Shown here: positions 40,720 to 50,289 of the stretch, one piece after another
How positions within the stretch are numbered: position 1 is the first letter of the stretch
How the letters are laid out: each line of letters begins with the position of its first letter
From: Hymenobacter cyanobacteriorum
GTDB lineage: Bacteria; Bacteroidota; Bacteroidia; Cytophagales; Hymenobacteraceae
Assembly (NCBI RefSeq): GCF_022631375.1
Contig: NZ_JALBGC010000003.1
Span: 434,001-498,000, forward strand
DNA length: 64,000 nt
Direction of reading: 5' to 3'
Notes under the pieces: model-generated
What the model was told of the DNA's origin: nothing
The model's database searches: none
Seen by the model: only the letters and a program-made list of their open reading frames with translations
Translations under genes and position numbers: made by a program

Positions 40720-42441
40720 ATGCGTTTCACCACTTTGCGCGGCTGGCTGGTGCCGGCCGCCGCGGGCCTGCTGCTGACAAGCTGCCAGGGCCAGAATTCG
40801 TCGTCGGAAAAATCGACGACCGTCATCAAAAACGAAAGCGCCCCCGGCGACACCGCCAGCGTGGCCGCCCCCAACGACGGCATCACGCCCGCGCTCATGG
40901 CTCGCCACATCAAGGCGCTGGCTTCGGATGCGTTTCAGGGCCGGCGGCCGTTCACGGCGGGCGAGGAAAAGGCCACGGCTTACCTGGCGGCCGAGTTCAA
41001 GAAGCTGGGGCTGCAGCCGGGGCCGGCTGGGTCCTACTTCCAGGCGGTGCCGCTGGTGGAAATCGTGGGCACGCCCGATTCGGTGGCAACCATTGCGGGC
41101 AACGGCAAGACGCTGGCGCTGAAGTACCGGCAGGATTTTATGTTTCTGAGCGAGCATGAGCAGCCGGTTATCAGCATCAAGAACTCGCCGCTGGTGTTTG
41201 CCGGCTACGGCGTGACAGCCCCCGAATACGGCTGGGACGACTACGCCGGCCTCGACGTGAAGGGCAAGACCGTGGTGGTGCTCATCAACGACCCCGGCAA
41301 CGCGGGCAACGACACCACGATGTTCAAAGGCAACGCCATGACTTACTATGGCCGCTGGAGCTACAAGTACGAGGAGGCCGCCCGCCACGGCGCCACGGGC
41401 CTGCTCATCATCCACGACACCAAGCCGGCATCCTACCCCTGGACGGTGGTGCAGAGCAGCAACGGCGGCGCCAAGCTGCGCCCCCAAACGGCCGATAAAG
41501 GCGCGAGCAAAGTGGCCCTTGAAGGCTGGCTGGCGCTGGATGCGGCCAAACGGCTGTTCACGGCCGCCGGCCAGAGCTACGACGAAGCCTACGCCGCCGC
41601 CAACAAAAAAGGCTTCCGGGGCCGGGCGCTGGGGCTGAACATCAGCACGACCATCCACAACAAAATCACCCGCAAAACCTCGAAAAACGTGGTGGCGGTG
41701 CTGCCCGGCACCACGCGGCCCAAGGAATACATCATCTACACCGCGCACTGGGACCACCTGGGCATTGGCAAGCCGGTGGCGGGCGACTCGATTTACAACG
41801 GCGCGCTCGACAACGCCAGCGGCTGCGCCGGCCTGCTGGCCATTGCGACGGCCTTCCAGCAAGCCAAGGAAAAGCCCCAGCGCAGCATCGTGTTTCTGGC
41901 CGTGACCGGTGAGGAGCAGGGCCTGCTGGGCTCGGGCTACTACGCGGCGCACCCGCTGTACCCGCTGGCCAGCACCGTGGCCGATTTAAACATGGACGAG
42001 CTATTTGGCTTCGGCCCCATGCGCGACCTGACGGTGGTGGGCTACGGGCAGTCGGACATGGACGACTACGCCCGCGCCGCCGCCCAGGAGCAGAACCGCT
42101 ACGTGCTGCCCGACCAGCACCCCGAAACCGGCTACTTCTACCGCTCCGACCATTTCAGCTTCGCCAAAGTGGGCGTGCCGGCCCTCTACGCCCGCGGCCT
42201 GTTCGAGAGCCGCCTGCATGGCAAGGCCTACGCCGAGGCCCAGCGCGTGGGCTTCGACGAGAAAAACTACCACCAGCCCAGCGACCAGTACGACCCCGCC
42301 TGGGACCTGCGCGGCGCGGCCCAGGATGCGCGCCTGCTGTTCCGCGTGGGCCAGCGGCTGGCTAGTGAGACGACTTTCCCGAAGTGGAAGGACGGCTCGG
42401 AGTTTAAGGCCGCGCGGGAGAAGAGCCGGCCGGGGAAATAG
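40720..42441 (+). CDS. M28-family zinc aminopeptidase lipoprotein with PA domain
   Basis: 573 aa, predicted lipoprotein (lipobox LTSC near residue 21). After a Ser/Thr linker and helix (LMARHIKALASDAFQGRRPF) comes a PA insert domain (about 135-270: NSPLVFAGYGVTAPEYGWDD, GATGLLIIHD). The M28 peptidase domain (about 300-560) shows the zinc ligands in order: His in AHWDHLG, bridging Asp in NGALDNASG, Glu pair in VTGEEQGLLGSG, Asp in LNMDELFG, and His in KNYHQPSDQYD. All ligands are present, so it should be active on periplasmic or outer-surface peptides. It ends 8 bp before a GTCAT-family repeat facing a convergent gene. Confidence 0.9.
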   Translation: MRFTTLRGWLVPAAAGLLLTSCQGQNSSSEKSTTVIKNESAPGDTASVAAPNDGITPALMARHIKALASDAFQGRRPFTAGEEKATAYLAAEFKKLGLQPGPAGSYFQAVPLVEIVGTPDSVATIAGNGKTLALKYRQDFMFLSEHEQPVISIKNSPLVFAGYGVTAPEYGWDDYAGLDVKGKTVVVLINDPGNAGNDTTMFKGNAMTYYGRWSYKYEEAARHGATGLLIIHDTKPASYPWTVVQSSNGGAKLRPQTADKGASKVALEGWLALDAAKRLFTAAGQSYDEAYAAANKKGFRGRALGLNISTTIHNKITRKTSKNVVAVLPGTTRPKEYIIYTAHWDHLGIGKPVAGDSIYNGALDNASGCAGLLAIATAFQQAKEKPQRSIVFLAVTGEEQGLLGSGYYAAHPLYPLASTVADLNMDELFGFGPMRDLTVVGYGQSDMDDYARAAAQEQNRYVLPDQHPETGYFYRSDHFSFAKVGVPALYARGLFESRLHGKAYAEAQRVGFDEKNYHQPSDQYDPAWDLRGAAQDARLLFRVGQRLASETTFPKWKDGSEFKAAREKSRPGK

Positions 42442-42449
42442 CACGAACG

Positions 42450-42540
42450 ACTGTCATGCGGAATGCAGCGAAGCCCCTTATCACGCTCGAACGACTTGTT
42501 CTGATGTGATAAGGGGCTTCACTGCGTTCCGCATGACAGT
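42450..42540. repeat. GTCAT-family inverted repeat, copy 3 (between convergent genes)
   Basis: The 35-nt arms at 42450-42484 and 506-540 of the same kb match at 33 of 35 positions (outer ACTGTCATGCGGAATGCAGC). The loop, with CGAACGACTTGTTC, resembles that of copy 4. The minus-strand stop codon is 3 bp away. Confidence 0.95.
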
Positions 42541-42542
42541 TC

Positions 42543-43997
42543 TTACTTCAGCAGCTTCAGCGGCTCTTTCGGGTTCATGCGCCTTTGCTGCTCCAGCAGC
42601 TTGGCGGCGGTGGCAAGTTGGGCCGGGTCGTGCACATTCACCAGAATGAGCGGGCCGCTGGGGCCGCTGGTGCTCAGCACGAAGCTTTGCTCTGGGCGCA
42701 GGCGGTGGGCGCGCAAGGCGGGCAGCTGCTGGCGCAGGTACTTGAGCGTGGCCTCGTGCTGCTGGGTGACCATAATAACCGGCAGGTGCTCGCCGCTGCG
42801 GGCGCTGGCCAGGTGTTTGGCCGAGTTCAGGATGGGCGCCCCGCTGTAGGTATAGGTGCTGCGCAGCTGCGACCGAAACGCCTGGATGGCCCCGTCAAAA
42901 TCCTCGGCATCGGTCCAGTAGAGCACGTTGCGGAACAGGTTGCCGTATTCGGTGGCGGCCTGCGGAAAATCTTTATCGAAGAGGCGCACGGCCTGGCCCA
43001 CGAAGGCGCTGTCGATGGGCTGGCTGCGGTCGGTGTAGGCGGCTACCAGCGGGTAGAGTGCGTGGGCGTAGCGGTTGATGTAGTCGTCGTTGTACCACTC
43101 GCCGGTTTCGGGCTGGCCGGTCTGGCGGGCATGAATCCACTCGCCGGCGGCGGTGGCCAGGGCTTCTTCCAGCAGGTTGTAGGCGTAGCGGCGGTTGGGC
43201 GAGGCGTTGTGCAGGAACCAGCCTTCCAGCTGCTGCTGCAGGCTCAGCCGCTGCTGCGTGGAGAGGGCGTGGCACATCTCGTGAAACATGACGGTGCTGC
43301 CGCCCACGAACTCGCGCGAGGCCGGGTTGCAGTTCAGCAGCACCACGTTGCCGCTCACCGAGGCTTTGTTGGTGAAGCCGCTGCCCGGCCCCAGCTGCGA
43401 GTTCAGCAGCACGCGGAAGGGCAGTGCATCGGGCCACACGCCGCCGTAAAAAGTGCGCAGCCGCCCAAACTCCCGCATCAGCTGGCTTTGGGCTAAAAAC
43501 TGCGCGTAAGCCGTTTGCAGGCGGGCCAGCTCGGCGGCGTGGGGCTGCCAGGCCAGCGTATCGAAGGTGGGCTCGAAATAGCGGTATACGCTGTCCAGGC
43601 TCACCAGCACTTCGTTGGGCAGCAGGCCCACGGTGCGGCGCTGCAGGTCGGACAGGTCGCGGGCATCGGCGCTGGCGGCCAGGTAGCCGGGCATGATGGA
43701 ACCCGTGCTGCCCAGACGGTCCGCCGGGTAGCCGTCGCGGTCGAAGCCGGGGTCGTAGTCGAGAGCCTGGTAGCGGCGCAGCCAGCGGCGGGCGGCGGGC
43801 GTGTTGAAACGGCTATGCTCAAACATCCAGCGCGAGCCGACGTGCGTGCCGCTGCCACCGGCCATGGTTTGCACGAACCGCACCAGGCTGTGCGTCCGGC
43901 TGACTTCCACCGTCACGGCCGGGCCAGGACTGATAACCGGCTGCGCCCGCAGCGAAAACCACCCCAGCAATAACCCCAGGAACAACAATTGCTTCAT
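42543..43997 (-). CDS. Exported HExxH metalloprotease-like protein
   Basis: 484 aa. Signal peptide MKQLLFLGLLLGWFSLRAQP. A zinc-protease motif is seen in STVMFHEMCHALSTQQRLSL (HEMCH), and a downstream Glu in YNLLEEALATAAGEW could be the third ligand, giving a gluzincin-like arrangement. No named family was recognised with confidence. The C-terminal ~120 residues (LPVIMVTQQHEATLKYLRQQ, SGPSGPLILVNVHDPAQL) look like a separate alpha/beta domain. ATG 43997 is chosen because it opens the signal peptide. Convergent with the M28 peptidase gene. Confidence 0.72.
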   Translation of the reverse strand: MKQLLFLGLLLGWFSLRAQPVISPGPAVTVEVSRTHSLVRFVQTMAGGSGTHVGSRWMFEHSRFNTPAARRWLRRYQALDYDPGFDRDGYPADRLGSTGSIMPGYLAASADARDLSDLQRRTVGLLPNEVLVSLDSVYRYFEPTFDTLAWQPHAAELARLQTAYAQFLAQSQLMREFGRLRTFYGGVWPDALPFRVLLNSQLGPGSGFTNKASVSGNVVLLNCNPASREFVGGSTVMFHEMCHALSTQQRLSLQQQLEGWFLHNASPNRRYAYNLLEEALATAAGEWIHARQTGQPETGEWYNDDYINRYAHALYPLVAAYTDRSQPIDSAFVGQAVRLFDKDFPQAATEYGNLFRNVLYWTDAEDFDGAIQAFRSQLRSTYTYSGAPILNSAKHLASARSGEHLPVIMVTQQHEATLKYLRQQLPALRAHRLRPEQSFVLSTSGPSGPLILVNVHDPAQLATAAKLLEQQRRMNPKEPLKLLK

Positions 43998-44232
43998 GCC
44001 GCTAAAAGTAGCTACAGAAGCAAAGCAGCGCCGTGCTTCTGCACGCCATCTTCCTGCATTTGAAACCATCCTGAATACTTCATTAAGTTAGGCCAGCGCA
44101 CATGGTTTATGTGCTCATAACATACCCAATGATATGGCCAGACCTTGTTTATGCACCCGGCATATACTCACCATTGATGATGCACCGCGCCTATGTACTT
44201 AAAATATACTTACTCGCAGCCGCATGCTTTAC

Positions 44233-44664
44233 TTACCTCGCTAGTAGCCAACCCAATAGCGCCAGCCGCACCGTCCAGGCCAGCGTGCGTAGCCAGTTGG
44301 TGCGCGTGAGGCCATCTATTGCAATGTAGTCGAAACCGTGTTCGAGGCGGTTGTGGAAAGGCACGGCGATGAAGAACGTGGCGGCCCAAATCAAGGCTAC
44401 CAGCCCCAGGCTCCACCAGCCGGCCCCGCCGGGCAGGGCGTCGCGCCCGGCCCAGGCCAGCCAGGCGGCGAGAGCCAGCTCCAGCACCATGGGGGCCAGC
44501 ACCACGTAGCTCATGCGGCGGGTGTGGGCGCGGTGGAAAGCCAGCCACGCGTCCTTCGGCACCAGCCCGAAGCTGGGGTAGTGCACCACCTGCACCGTCC
44601 AGATGAGGCCGGTGAGGTAGGCCGCGGCGGCGAAATTGAGCAGGAGCAGCAGGTGAAGCGTCAT
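44233..44664 (-). CDS. Four-helix membrane protein, function unknown
   Basis: 143 aa with four hydrophobic helices (MTLHLLLLLNFAAAAYLTGL, SYVVLAPMVLELALAAWLAW, WWSLGLVALIWAATFFIAVP, LRTLAWTVRLALLGWLLAR). Conserved-looking loop residues include TVQVVHYPSF and AFHRAHTRRM, a pattern I associate with an uncharacterised bacterial membrane family. ATG 44664 starts directly at helix 1. The 235 bp between this gene and the upstream metalloprotease gene are AT-rich with no recognised feature. Confidence 0.7.
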   Translation of the reverse strand: MTLHLLLLLNFAAAAYLTGLIWTVQVVHYPSFGLVPKDAWLAFHRAHTRRMSYVVLAPMVLELALAAWLAWAGRDALPGGAGWWSLGLVALIWAATFFIAVPFHNRLEHGFDYIAIDGLTRTNWLRTLAWTVRLALLGWLLAR

Positions 44665-44823
44665 GGATTCAAAATAATTTTCGGCCGAAACATAGCGGTT
44701 TTCGGAGGCCTGCGCGGTACGCAAACGTTCCCGTAAAGAAACGCCCCAAACCGGGCCGGCAGGGCATTATTTCCGTACCCGATGGCTGGTGCGTAGGTTC
44801 GCACCGCACCTTTTGCCTGTTCT

Positions 44824-46458
44824 ATGCCTGTTTCCTCCGAAAGCCTGACTCAACTCTTCCCGCCCGACGTGGCGGCCATTCCCGACGCCTGGCGGCTGGC
44901 CGCGCCGCTGCACCAGCGCCAGTACCTGCTCGACGGCGAGCTGCGCGAGTGGGCCGGCCCCGTGCAGGAAGTCATTTCGCCTATGTTCGAGCGCCAGCCC
45001 GACGGCACCCTGAAACCCCGCGTCATCGGCTCCTATCCATTGTTCGACGAGGCCGAAGCCATCAAGGCCCTCGATGCCGCCGTGCAGGCCTACAATTTCG
45101 GCCGCGGCGAGTGGCCGATGATGAGCGTGGCCGAGCGCATCGCGGCCGTGGAGAAATTCACCCGCCTGATTGTGGCCCGCAAGGCCGAAATCGTAAAGCT
45201 GCTGCTCTGGGAAATCGGCAAGTCGGCCGCCGACTCCAACAAGGAGTTCGACCGCACCATCGACTACATCCGCAACACGATTGATGCTCTCAAGGACATC
45301 GACCGCGACTCCTCGCGCTTCACCATCGAAGAAGGCATCATCGGCCAGATTCGGCGCTCGCCGCTGGGCGTGGTGCTCTGCATGGGCCCCTTCAACTACC
45401 CGCTGAACGAGACGTTCTGCATGCTCATTCCAGCCCTCATCATGGGCAACACGGTCCTCTTCAAACCTCCGAAACACGGCACCCTGCTGCATTTCCCGCT
45501 GCTGGCCGCCTTCGCCGAAGCCTTCCCCAAGGGCGTGGTGAACACCGTGTACGGCCGCGGCAACACCGTAGTGCCAGCCCTCATGGCCTCGGGCAAGATT
45601 GACGCGCTGGGCCTCATCGGCAGCAGCCGGGTGGCCGACTCGCTCAAGAAGATGCACCCCAAGAGCAACCGCCTGCGCGCCATCCTGGGCCTCGACGCCA
45701 AGAACGCGGCCATCATCATGCCCGACGCCGACCTCACGGTGGCGGTGCAGGAGTCGCTGCTCGGCGCGCTCAGCTTCAACGGGCAGCGCTGCACGGCGCT
45801 CAAAATGTTCCTGGTGCACGAAAGCATAGCCGATGAGTTCGTGCAGCGCCTTGCCACCGAAATCAACAAGCTGAAGCCCGGCATGCCCTGGGATGCGGGC
45901 GTGAACATCACCCCCCTACCCGAGCCTCAGAAACCCGCCTACCTGGCCGAAATCATCGCCGATGCCGAAGCCTACGGCGCCCGCGTGATGAACGAAGGCG
46001 GCGGCACCGCGGCCGGCCCGCTGGTATACCCCGCCCTGCTCTACCCGGTGCAGGCCGGCATGAAGGTGTGGCGCGAGGAGCAGTTCGGCCCGGTGGTGCC
46101 GGTGGCCCGCTTCGCCCAGACCGAGGAGGCCATTCAGTACCTCATCGACTCCGACCACGGCCAGCAGGTGAGCATCTTCGGCTCCGAATCGCAGGAAGTG
46201 GCCGACCTCATCGACCAGCTCGTGAACCAGGTCAGCCGCGTCAACCTCAACGCCCAGTGCCAGCGCGGCCCCGACACCTTCCCCTTCACCGGCCGCAAAG
46301 ACTCGGCCGAGGGCACCCTCTCGGTGAACGACGCGCTGCGTTCCTTCAGCATCCGCACGGTAGTGGCCACCAAGCTCACCGACGCCAACAAGCACCTGCT
46401 GAATGAGATTGTGGACGGCCAGGAAAGCAGCTTCCTGAGCACGCGGTTTATTTTGTAG
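44824..46458 (+). CDS. GapN-like aldehyde dehydrogenase (NADP-dependent glyceraldehyde-3-phosphate type)
   Basis: 544-aa ALDH-superfamily enzyme; the GapN branch oxidises glyceraldehyde-3-phosphate to 3-phosphoglycerate with NADP+, bypassing ATP formation. Seen here: cofactor region GVVLCMGPFNYPLNETFCML, KPPKHGT, catalytic Cys in FNGQRCTALKMF, WREEQFGPVVPVARF, and GPDTFPFTGRKDS near the end, as in plant and bacterial GapN. At the place where ALDHs normally have the general-base Glu (LELGG) this protein reads LGLDAKNAAI, so that Glu is absent. Convergent with a histidine kinase gene across a GTCAT-family repeat. Confidence 0.82.
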   Translation: MPVSSESLTQLFPPDVAAIPDAWRLAAPLHQRQYLLDGELREWAGPVQEVISPMFERQPDGTLKPRVIGSYPLFDEAEAIKALDAAVQAYNFGRGEWPMMSVAERIAAVEKFTRLIVARKAEIVKLLLWEIGKSAADSNKEFDRTIDYIRNTIDALKDIDRDSSRFTIEEGIIGQIRRSPLGVVLCMGPFNYPLNETFCMLIPALIMGNTVLFKPPKHGTLLHFPLLAAFAEAFPKGVVNTVYGRGNTVVPALMASGKIDALGLIGSSRVADSLKKMHPKSNRLRAILGLDAKNAAIIMPDADLTVAVQESLLGALSFNGQRCTALKMFLVHESIADEFVQRLATEINKLKPGMPWDAGVNITPLPEPQKPAYLAEIIADAEAYGARVMNEGGGTAAGPLVYPALLYPVQAGMKVWREEQFGPVVPVARFAQTEEAIQYLIDSDHGQQVSIFGSESQEVADLIDQLVNQVSRVNLNAQCQRGPDTFPFTGRKDSAEGTLSVNDALRSFSIRTVVATKLTDANKHLLNEIVDGQESSFLSTRFIL

Positions 46459-46477
46459 AACGGCGGCTATTGTCGGT

Positions 46478-46564
46478 TGTCATGACGAACGCAGTGAAGC
46501 ACCTTATCACGTTCGAACAACTTGTTCAGACGTGATAAGGTGCTTCACTGCGTTCAGCATGACA
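46478..46564. repeat. GTCAT-family inverted repeat, copy 4 (between convergent genes)
   Basis: The 34-nt arms at 46478-46511 and 531-564 of the same kb match at 32 of 34 positions. The loop TTCGAACAACTTGTTCAGA is clearly related to that of copy 3, so the two are one element about 90 bp long. Confidence 0.95.
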
Positions 46565-46586
46565 GCTCTGTCCCAATCAGCCTTCC

Positions 46587-48791
46587 CTACTCGCTGCCCT
46601 CAATCTCGGCCAGCTCGGGCGCGGCCAGCGGTACGCTTTGGTCCTGCGGCAGCGTCACGATGAACTCGGTGAAGGCGCCGACTTCGGAGCGGGCCGTGAG
46701 GGTGCCGCCGTAGCCCTTAGTCACGATGTCGTAGGTGAGCCATAGGCCCAGGCCAGTACCCTCCCCAGGCGGCTTGGTGGTGAAGAAGGGGTCGAAAATC
46801 TTGTCCATCACGCCCACCGGGATGCCGGGTCCGTTGTCGCGCACGTGCAGCTCCACCGCGCCGCTGATGCGCCGGGTGCGCACCCGCACCGAGGGCACGT
46901 AGTCGGGCCCCAGCAGCGCAGCCTTTTCGTGCACGGCATAAAAGGCGTTGGCGAACAGGTTGAGCAGTACCCGGCCCAGCTCCTGCGGCACCACTTGCAG
47001 CGGCCCCAGCGCGGGGTCGAGGTCGAAGCTGCGGGCCACCTCGAAGTTGTGATGCTTGGTTTGCAGGGCGTGGTAGGCCAGGCGCAGGTATTCCTGGGCC
47101 ATGTTGTTGAGGTTGACGGGCTGGCACTGGCCGGGGTCGGCGTGGGCATGCTCCAACATCCCCTTCACAATGCCCGAGGCCCGGTCGCCGTGCTGGTTGA
47201 TTTTAAGCAGGTTTTGGCGCAGGTCGGCCAGCAGCTCGGTCGTCAGGCCGGCATTGGGCGCGGCCTGCTGGTGCTCCTCTTCCAGCTCGTTCAGCAATTC
47301 CAGGCTCACTTCGGCAAAGTTGTTCACGAAGTTGAGCGGGTTCTGCATCTCGTGGGCCACGCCCGAGGTGAGGGCGGCCAACGCCACCATCTTCTCGCTT
47401 TGCACCAGCTGGGTTTGGGTGGTTTTCAGCTTGGTCAGGGTCTGGTCGAGGCGGTCGCGCTGGCGGCCAATCTCCTCGTTTTTCTCGTTGAGGGTGCGGT
47501 TGGCCCGCTGCTTCAGGTAAATGTTGCGGGCCAGCAGTCCCAGCAGCAGCAGCAAGCCCCCGAGGCCGGCCAGCAACGCCCGCATTTCCTGGCGCTGCCG
47601 AAAGGCGCGCTGGGCCTGCAGCTCGCGGCTTTGGGTGAGCAGCGCAATCTGGTCCTGCTTCTTATCGAGCTCGTAGCCGTAGCGCAGGGCGCTGGTGCGG
47701 CGCTGCGTCAGCTCGCCCGACACCGAGTCGCGGTAGGCAGCCCACAGCGCCTGGTAGCGGTAGGCCTCGGCAAACTGCCCCTGCCGGGCGTAGGCCCGGG
47801 CCAGAATGTCGCTGGCGTTGCGCAGGTTTTCGTTGCTGCGAGTACGGCGACTTTCGGCGTAGGCGTGCCGGGCCAGCCGGCGGGCGCTGTCGGGCTGGCC
47901 CAGCAGCAGGTACACGCGGGCCAAGGCCAGCTCGGCCGGGGGCTGGTTAAAGGCATCGTGGGTGGCGTAGGCCTCGGTACGGGCCCGCTGCGCATAGGCC
48001 AGCGCCTGGGGCAGCCGTCCCTGGTCCACATACACCTCGGCCAGGTTTATTTCGTCGATGAGGGCGCTTTGGTTGTCGCCCACCCGGCGGTTGAGGCTCA
48101 CCGAGCGGCGCAGGTAGCGCAGGGCGCGGGGGTAGTCGCGCAGGCGCAGGTAGGCATTGCCGAGCAGGTTCGAAGCGGCCGCGCGCATGTGCTCGTCGCC
48201 ACGCGCATCGGCCGTGCGCAGGGCCGGGCGCAGCACCTGAATGGCTTCGGCGTAGTTGCCCAGCTGCACGTACACGTTGCCCAGGGCCACCTGCAGGTAG
48301 GTTTGGGCCACGCGGTCGCCGGCGCGCTCGGCGTAGGGCAGCCCCTGCAAAGCGGCCCGCAGCGACGCCAGCGTGTTTTCCTGCTCGCTGGCAATAAAGC
48401 TCCACTGCACAAAGGTTTTGGCCAGGCCGGCATTGTCGTGGCGGCGGGCAAACAGGGCCTGGGCCTCGCGGGTGTAGCGGCTGGCCTGGGCGTAGTCGGC
48501 ACGGCGGCGGGCGCGGGTGCCCAGCCCCAGCAAGGCCTGGCCCATGCCCAGCGAATCGTGCAGCTGCCGGCCCAGCGCCAAGGCCTGCTCCAGCACCCGG
48601 GCCGATTGGTCGGCGGCACTTAGCTGCAGCTCCGCGCTCAGGGCCTGCAGGCGGCGCACGCGGGTGGTGTCGGCGGCGGGCTGGGCGGCCAGCAGGGCGC
48701 GCAGGCTGTCGGCCGGGCGTGTTTGGGCCTGCGCGGGGCGGGCCAGCCCCCAGCCAATAGTCAATAACGCGAGCGCCAATATGAATTTCAT
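46587..48791 (-). CDS. Exported-sensor histidine kinase with TPR input region
   Basis: 734 aa. Signal peptide [20 protein letters not shown], about seven TPR units (to ~385), one transmembrane helix ([20 protein letters not shown]), a coiled coil, then the kinase core. The H box is [21 protein letters not shown] box [11 protein letters not shown]1 [11 protein letters not shown]2 [18 protein letters not shown]. This is the GVAHExxNPLNFxxNF class common in Bacteroidota and cyanobacteria. No response regulator is adjacent, so its partner is unknown. ATG 48791 is chosen because it opens the signal peptide. Convergent with the gapN-like gene. Confidence 0.9.
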   Translation of the reverse strand: MKFILALALLTIGWGLARPAQAQTRPADSLRALLAAQPAADTTRVRRLQALSAELQLSAADQSARVLEQALALGRQLHDSLGMGQALLGLGTRARRRADYAQASRYTREAQALFARRHDNAGLAKTFVQWSFIASEQENTLASLRAALQGLPYAERAGDRVAQTYLQVALGNVYVQLGNYAEAIQVLRPALRTADARGDEHMRAAASNLLGNAYLRLRDYPRALRYLRRSVSLNRRVGDNQSALIDEINLAEVYVDQGRLPQALAYAQRARTEAYATHDAFNQPPAELALARVYLLLGQPDSARRLARHAYAESRRTRSNENLRNASDILARAYARQGQFAEAYRYQALWAAYRDSVSGELTQRRTSALRYGYELDKKQDQIALLTQSRELQAQRAFRQRQEMRALLAGLGGLLLLLGLLARNIYLKQRANRTLNEKNEEIGRQRDRLDQTLTKLKTTQTQLVQSEKMVALAALTSGVAHEMQNPLNFVNNFAEVSLELLNELEEEHQQAAPNAGLTTELLADLRQNLLKINQHGDRASGIVKGMLEHAHADPGQCQPVNLNNMAQEYLRLAYHALQTKHHNFEVARSFDLDPALGPLQVVPQELGRVLLNLFANAFYAVHEKAALLGPDYVPSVRVRTRRISGAVELHVRDNGPGIPVGVMDKIFDPFFTTKPPGEGTGLGLWLTYDIVTKGYGGTLTARSEVGAFTEFIVTLPQDQSVPLAAPELAEIEGSE

Positions 48792-48848
48792 AGCTAGCTC
48801 CTGGCAGTGCCCCGGTTTATTTGCACGCAATTCCGCCCCTGCTCGCTA

Positions 48849-49469
48849 TCAGGGGTAGGGCGGGTTAATCACCAACCCGAAGGTGCCCTCTAACACCAGC
48901 CGCTTGTCGGAGGAGTTGATGGGCTTGTCGGTGTGCAGCACCACGCGCCAGGCCCGCTTACCATTAATGGGGTTGGGGTCGATTTCCTGCTTTCTCACGA
49001 TGGTAGCCCCGGCCTTCACCAGTTCTTTCACGACGTCCCGCAGTTCCCGGGCATTGGTCGAGTCGGTAGGCGCTGGGCTTGCCTGCTCCACTTCAAGAAA
49101 CGACACGTTGCTGCTGTCAACAACCGCTGCTGTCGTGAACCGCAGTTCCTTCGGCTTCACGCCCCCGTTTCCCGGTTTGGGGAAAGAATACGTGAGCGGA
49201 GAGCTTGTGTACGGCACGGGCTCACCGGCATTGTGCAGCACGTTTTTGTGGTAGCGGCGCGCCGCTTTTAGGCAGGCGGCATCCGTAGCGTATCGGCGCT
49301 CAATTGCCGCCTCGCGCCCTATCATGGCCTTGTCGCCAAAACTGGCAAAGCTCACATCCGCCGCCGGCATCGCCTGGGGCGGGCCGCTGCCCATGTGGGG
49401 CGGCCGGCGGGCGCACGAACCACCCGCCGCCAGCAACACCGCCCACAGTATCAATCGATGCACGTTCAT
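48849..49469 (-). CDS. Lipoprotein resembling a divergent VOC (glyoxalase-fold) protein
   Basis: 206 aa. Signal peptide ending AAGGSC (lipobox-like), start ATG 49469. The C-terminus FGLVINPPYP is identical over nine residues to the end of the VOC protein encoded immediately upstream. Weaker parallels run through the domain: KAARRYHKNVLH against KTKTFYEALLG, LRDVVKELVKAG against LKKVYDDLIKNH. So this looks like an exported, diverged paralogue of its neighbour, with no metal-ligand set that I can identify. Function unknown. Confidence 0.65.
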   Translation of the reverse strand: MNVHRLILWAVLLAAGGSCARRPPHMGSGPPQAMPAADVSFASFGDKAMIGREAAIERRYATDAACLKAARRYHKNVLHNAGEPVPYTSSPLTYSFPKPGNGGVKPKELRFTTAAVVDSSNVSFLEVEQASPAPTDSTNARELRDVVKELVKAGATIVRKQEIDPNPINGKRAWRVVLHTDKPINSSDKRLVLEGTFGLVINPPYP

Positions 49470-49543
49470 CACAAACAAGTGTGTTTTTGGTATTGCAAAA
49501 ATTCAGACGGTTCCATACCGGGCGTGGGGCTACGGGCAAGCCA

Positions 49544-49963
49544 CTAGCGCACAAACGGATACGGCGGGTTTATCACCAGCCCCAGCACGTTGCCCGCAGC
49601 ATCGGCCAGCGTGGCCAGCTCCAGGTCGCTTTTGATAGCAGGCAGCAAGTTTTTGGGCGGCTTGTGGGGCGGGTGCACCCCGCCGCAGCCGTGGTTCTTA
49701 ATCAGGTCGTCGTACACCTTCTTCAGGTCGGCGCTGTCGCCCGGCACTTCCCAGTAGATGAGGGTGTGCGTGCTGCCGTTTTCGGTGGCCACGCACAGCA
49801 GGGCCATGTCGGTAGTGAGCCGGTAGGGGTAGTTGGTTTCGCCCAGCAGCGCCTCGTAAAACGTTTTGGTTTTGGCGAGCTGCGCGGCATCGGCCACACC
49901 CAGCTCGATGATGGCGGGGCGGGACACTTTGCCTTTAAGAATCGGTGGCGAGGGCGTTTGCAT
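49544..49963 (-). CDS. VOC-family (glyoxalase/bleomycin-resistance fold) protein
   Basis: 139-aa cytosolic protein. The VOC pattern is clear: N-terminal strand RPAIIELGVADAAQLAKTKT, FYEALLGETNYPY, central strands (ALLCVATENGSTHTLIYWEV) and the terminal LADAAGNVLGLVINPPYPFV, the DxxGNxxGL ending of the family. Substrate and metal dependence cannot be told. It lies upstream of the lipoprotein paralogue on the same strand, 74 bp away, so they may share a transcript. Confidence 0.85.
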   Translation of the reverse strand: MQTPSPPILKGKVSRPAIIELGVADAAQLAKTKTFYEALLGETNYPYRLTTDMALLCVATENGSTHTLIYWEVPGDSADLKKVYDDLIKNHGCGGVHPPHKPPKNLLPAIKSDLELATLADAAGNVLGLVINPPYPFVR

Positions 49964-50289
49964 GGCAACGGGATTAATGAAGGCGAAACGGCTGGCTGCC
50001 GCTCCAGCAGTTGCGGCGACTAGCCAGCGCTGGGGCTTCAGCCAAGTATATTACAACCTAAATATACAGCTTATTTATAAATAAGCACAATTTTTTATCC
50101 GCATTATCATATCATATTTCTCAACAAAGCGCCAACGGCCTGGCAATGCAGGCCCGCAAGCCGTCTGCTGCTGATGCGCTGCCTTGCGCAACCGGCTTCG
50201 CATTCGGGCAACTATTGGCGCGGCCGCTGGTCTATGCCGGGCGCCGGGTGCCGATATTCGCCCCATTGCCGCTCCATCTCATCCAACGC
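49964..50289. other. 326-bp divergent intergenic region, AT-rich centre with a perfect palindrome
   Basis: Between the minus-strand VOC gene and the plus-strand M13 peptidase. The centre (about 50045-50125) is AT-rich and holds the perfect 18-bp palindrome gcttatttataaataagc at 50069-50086, a possible operator. No gene or RNA was recognised; the in-frame extension of the peptidase into 50146-50289 looks non-coding. Confidence 0.5.
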
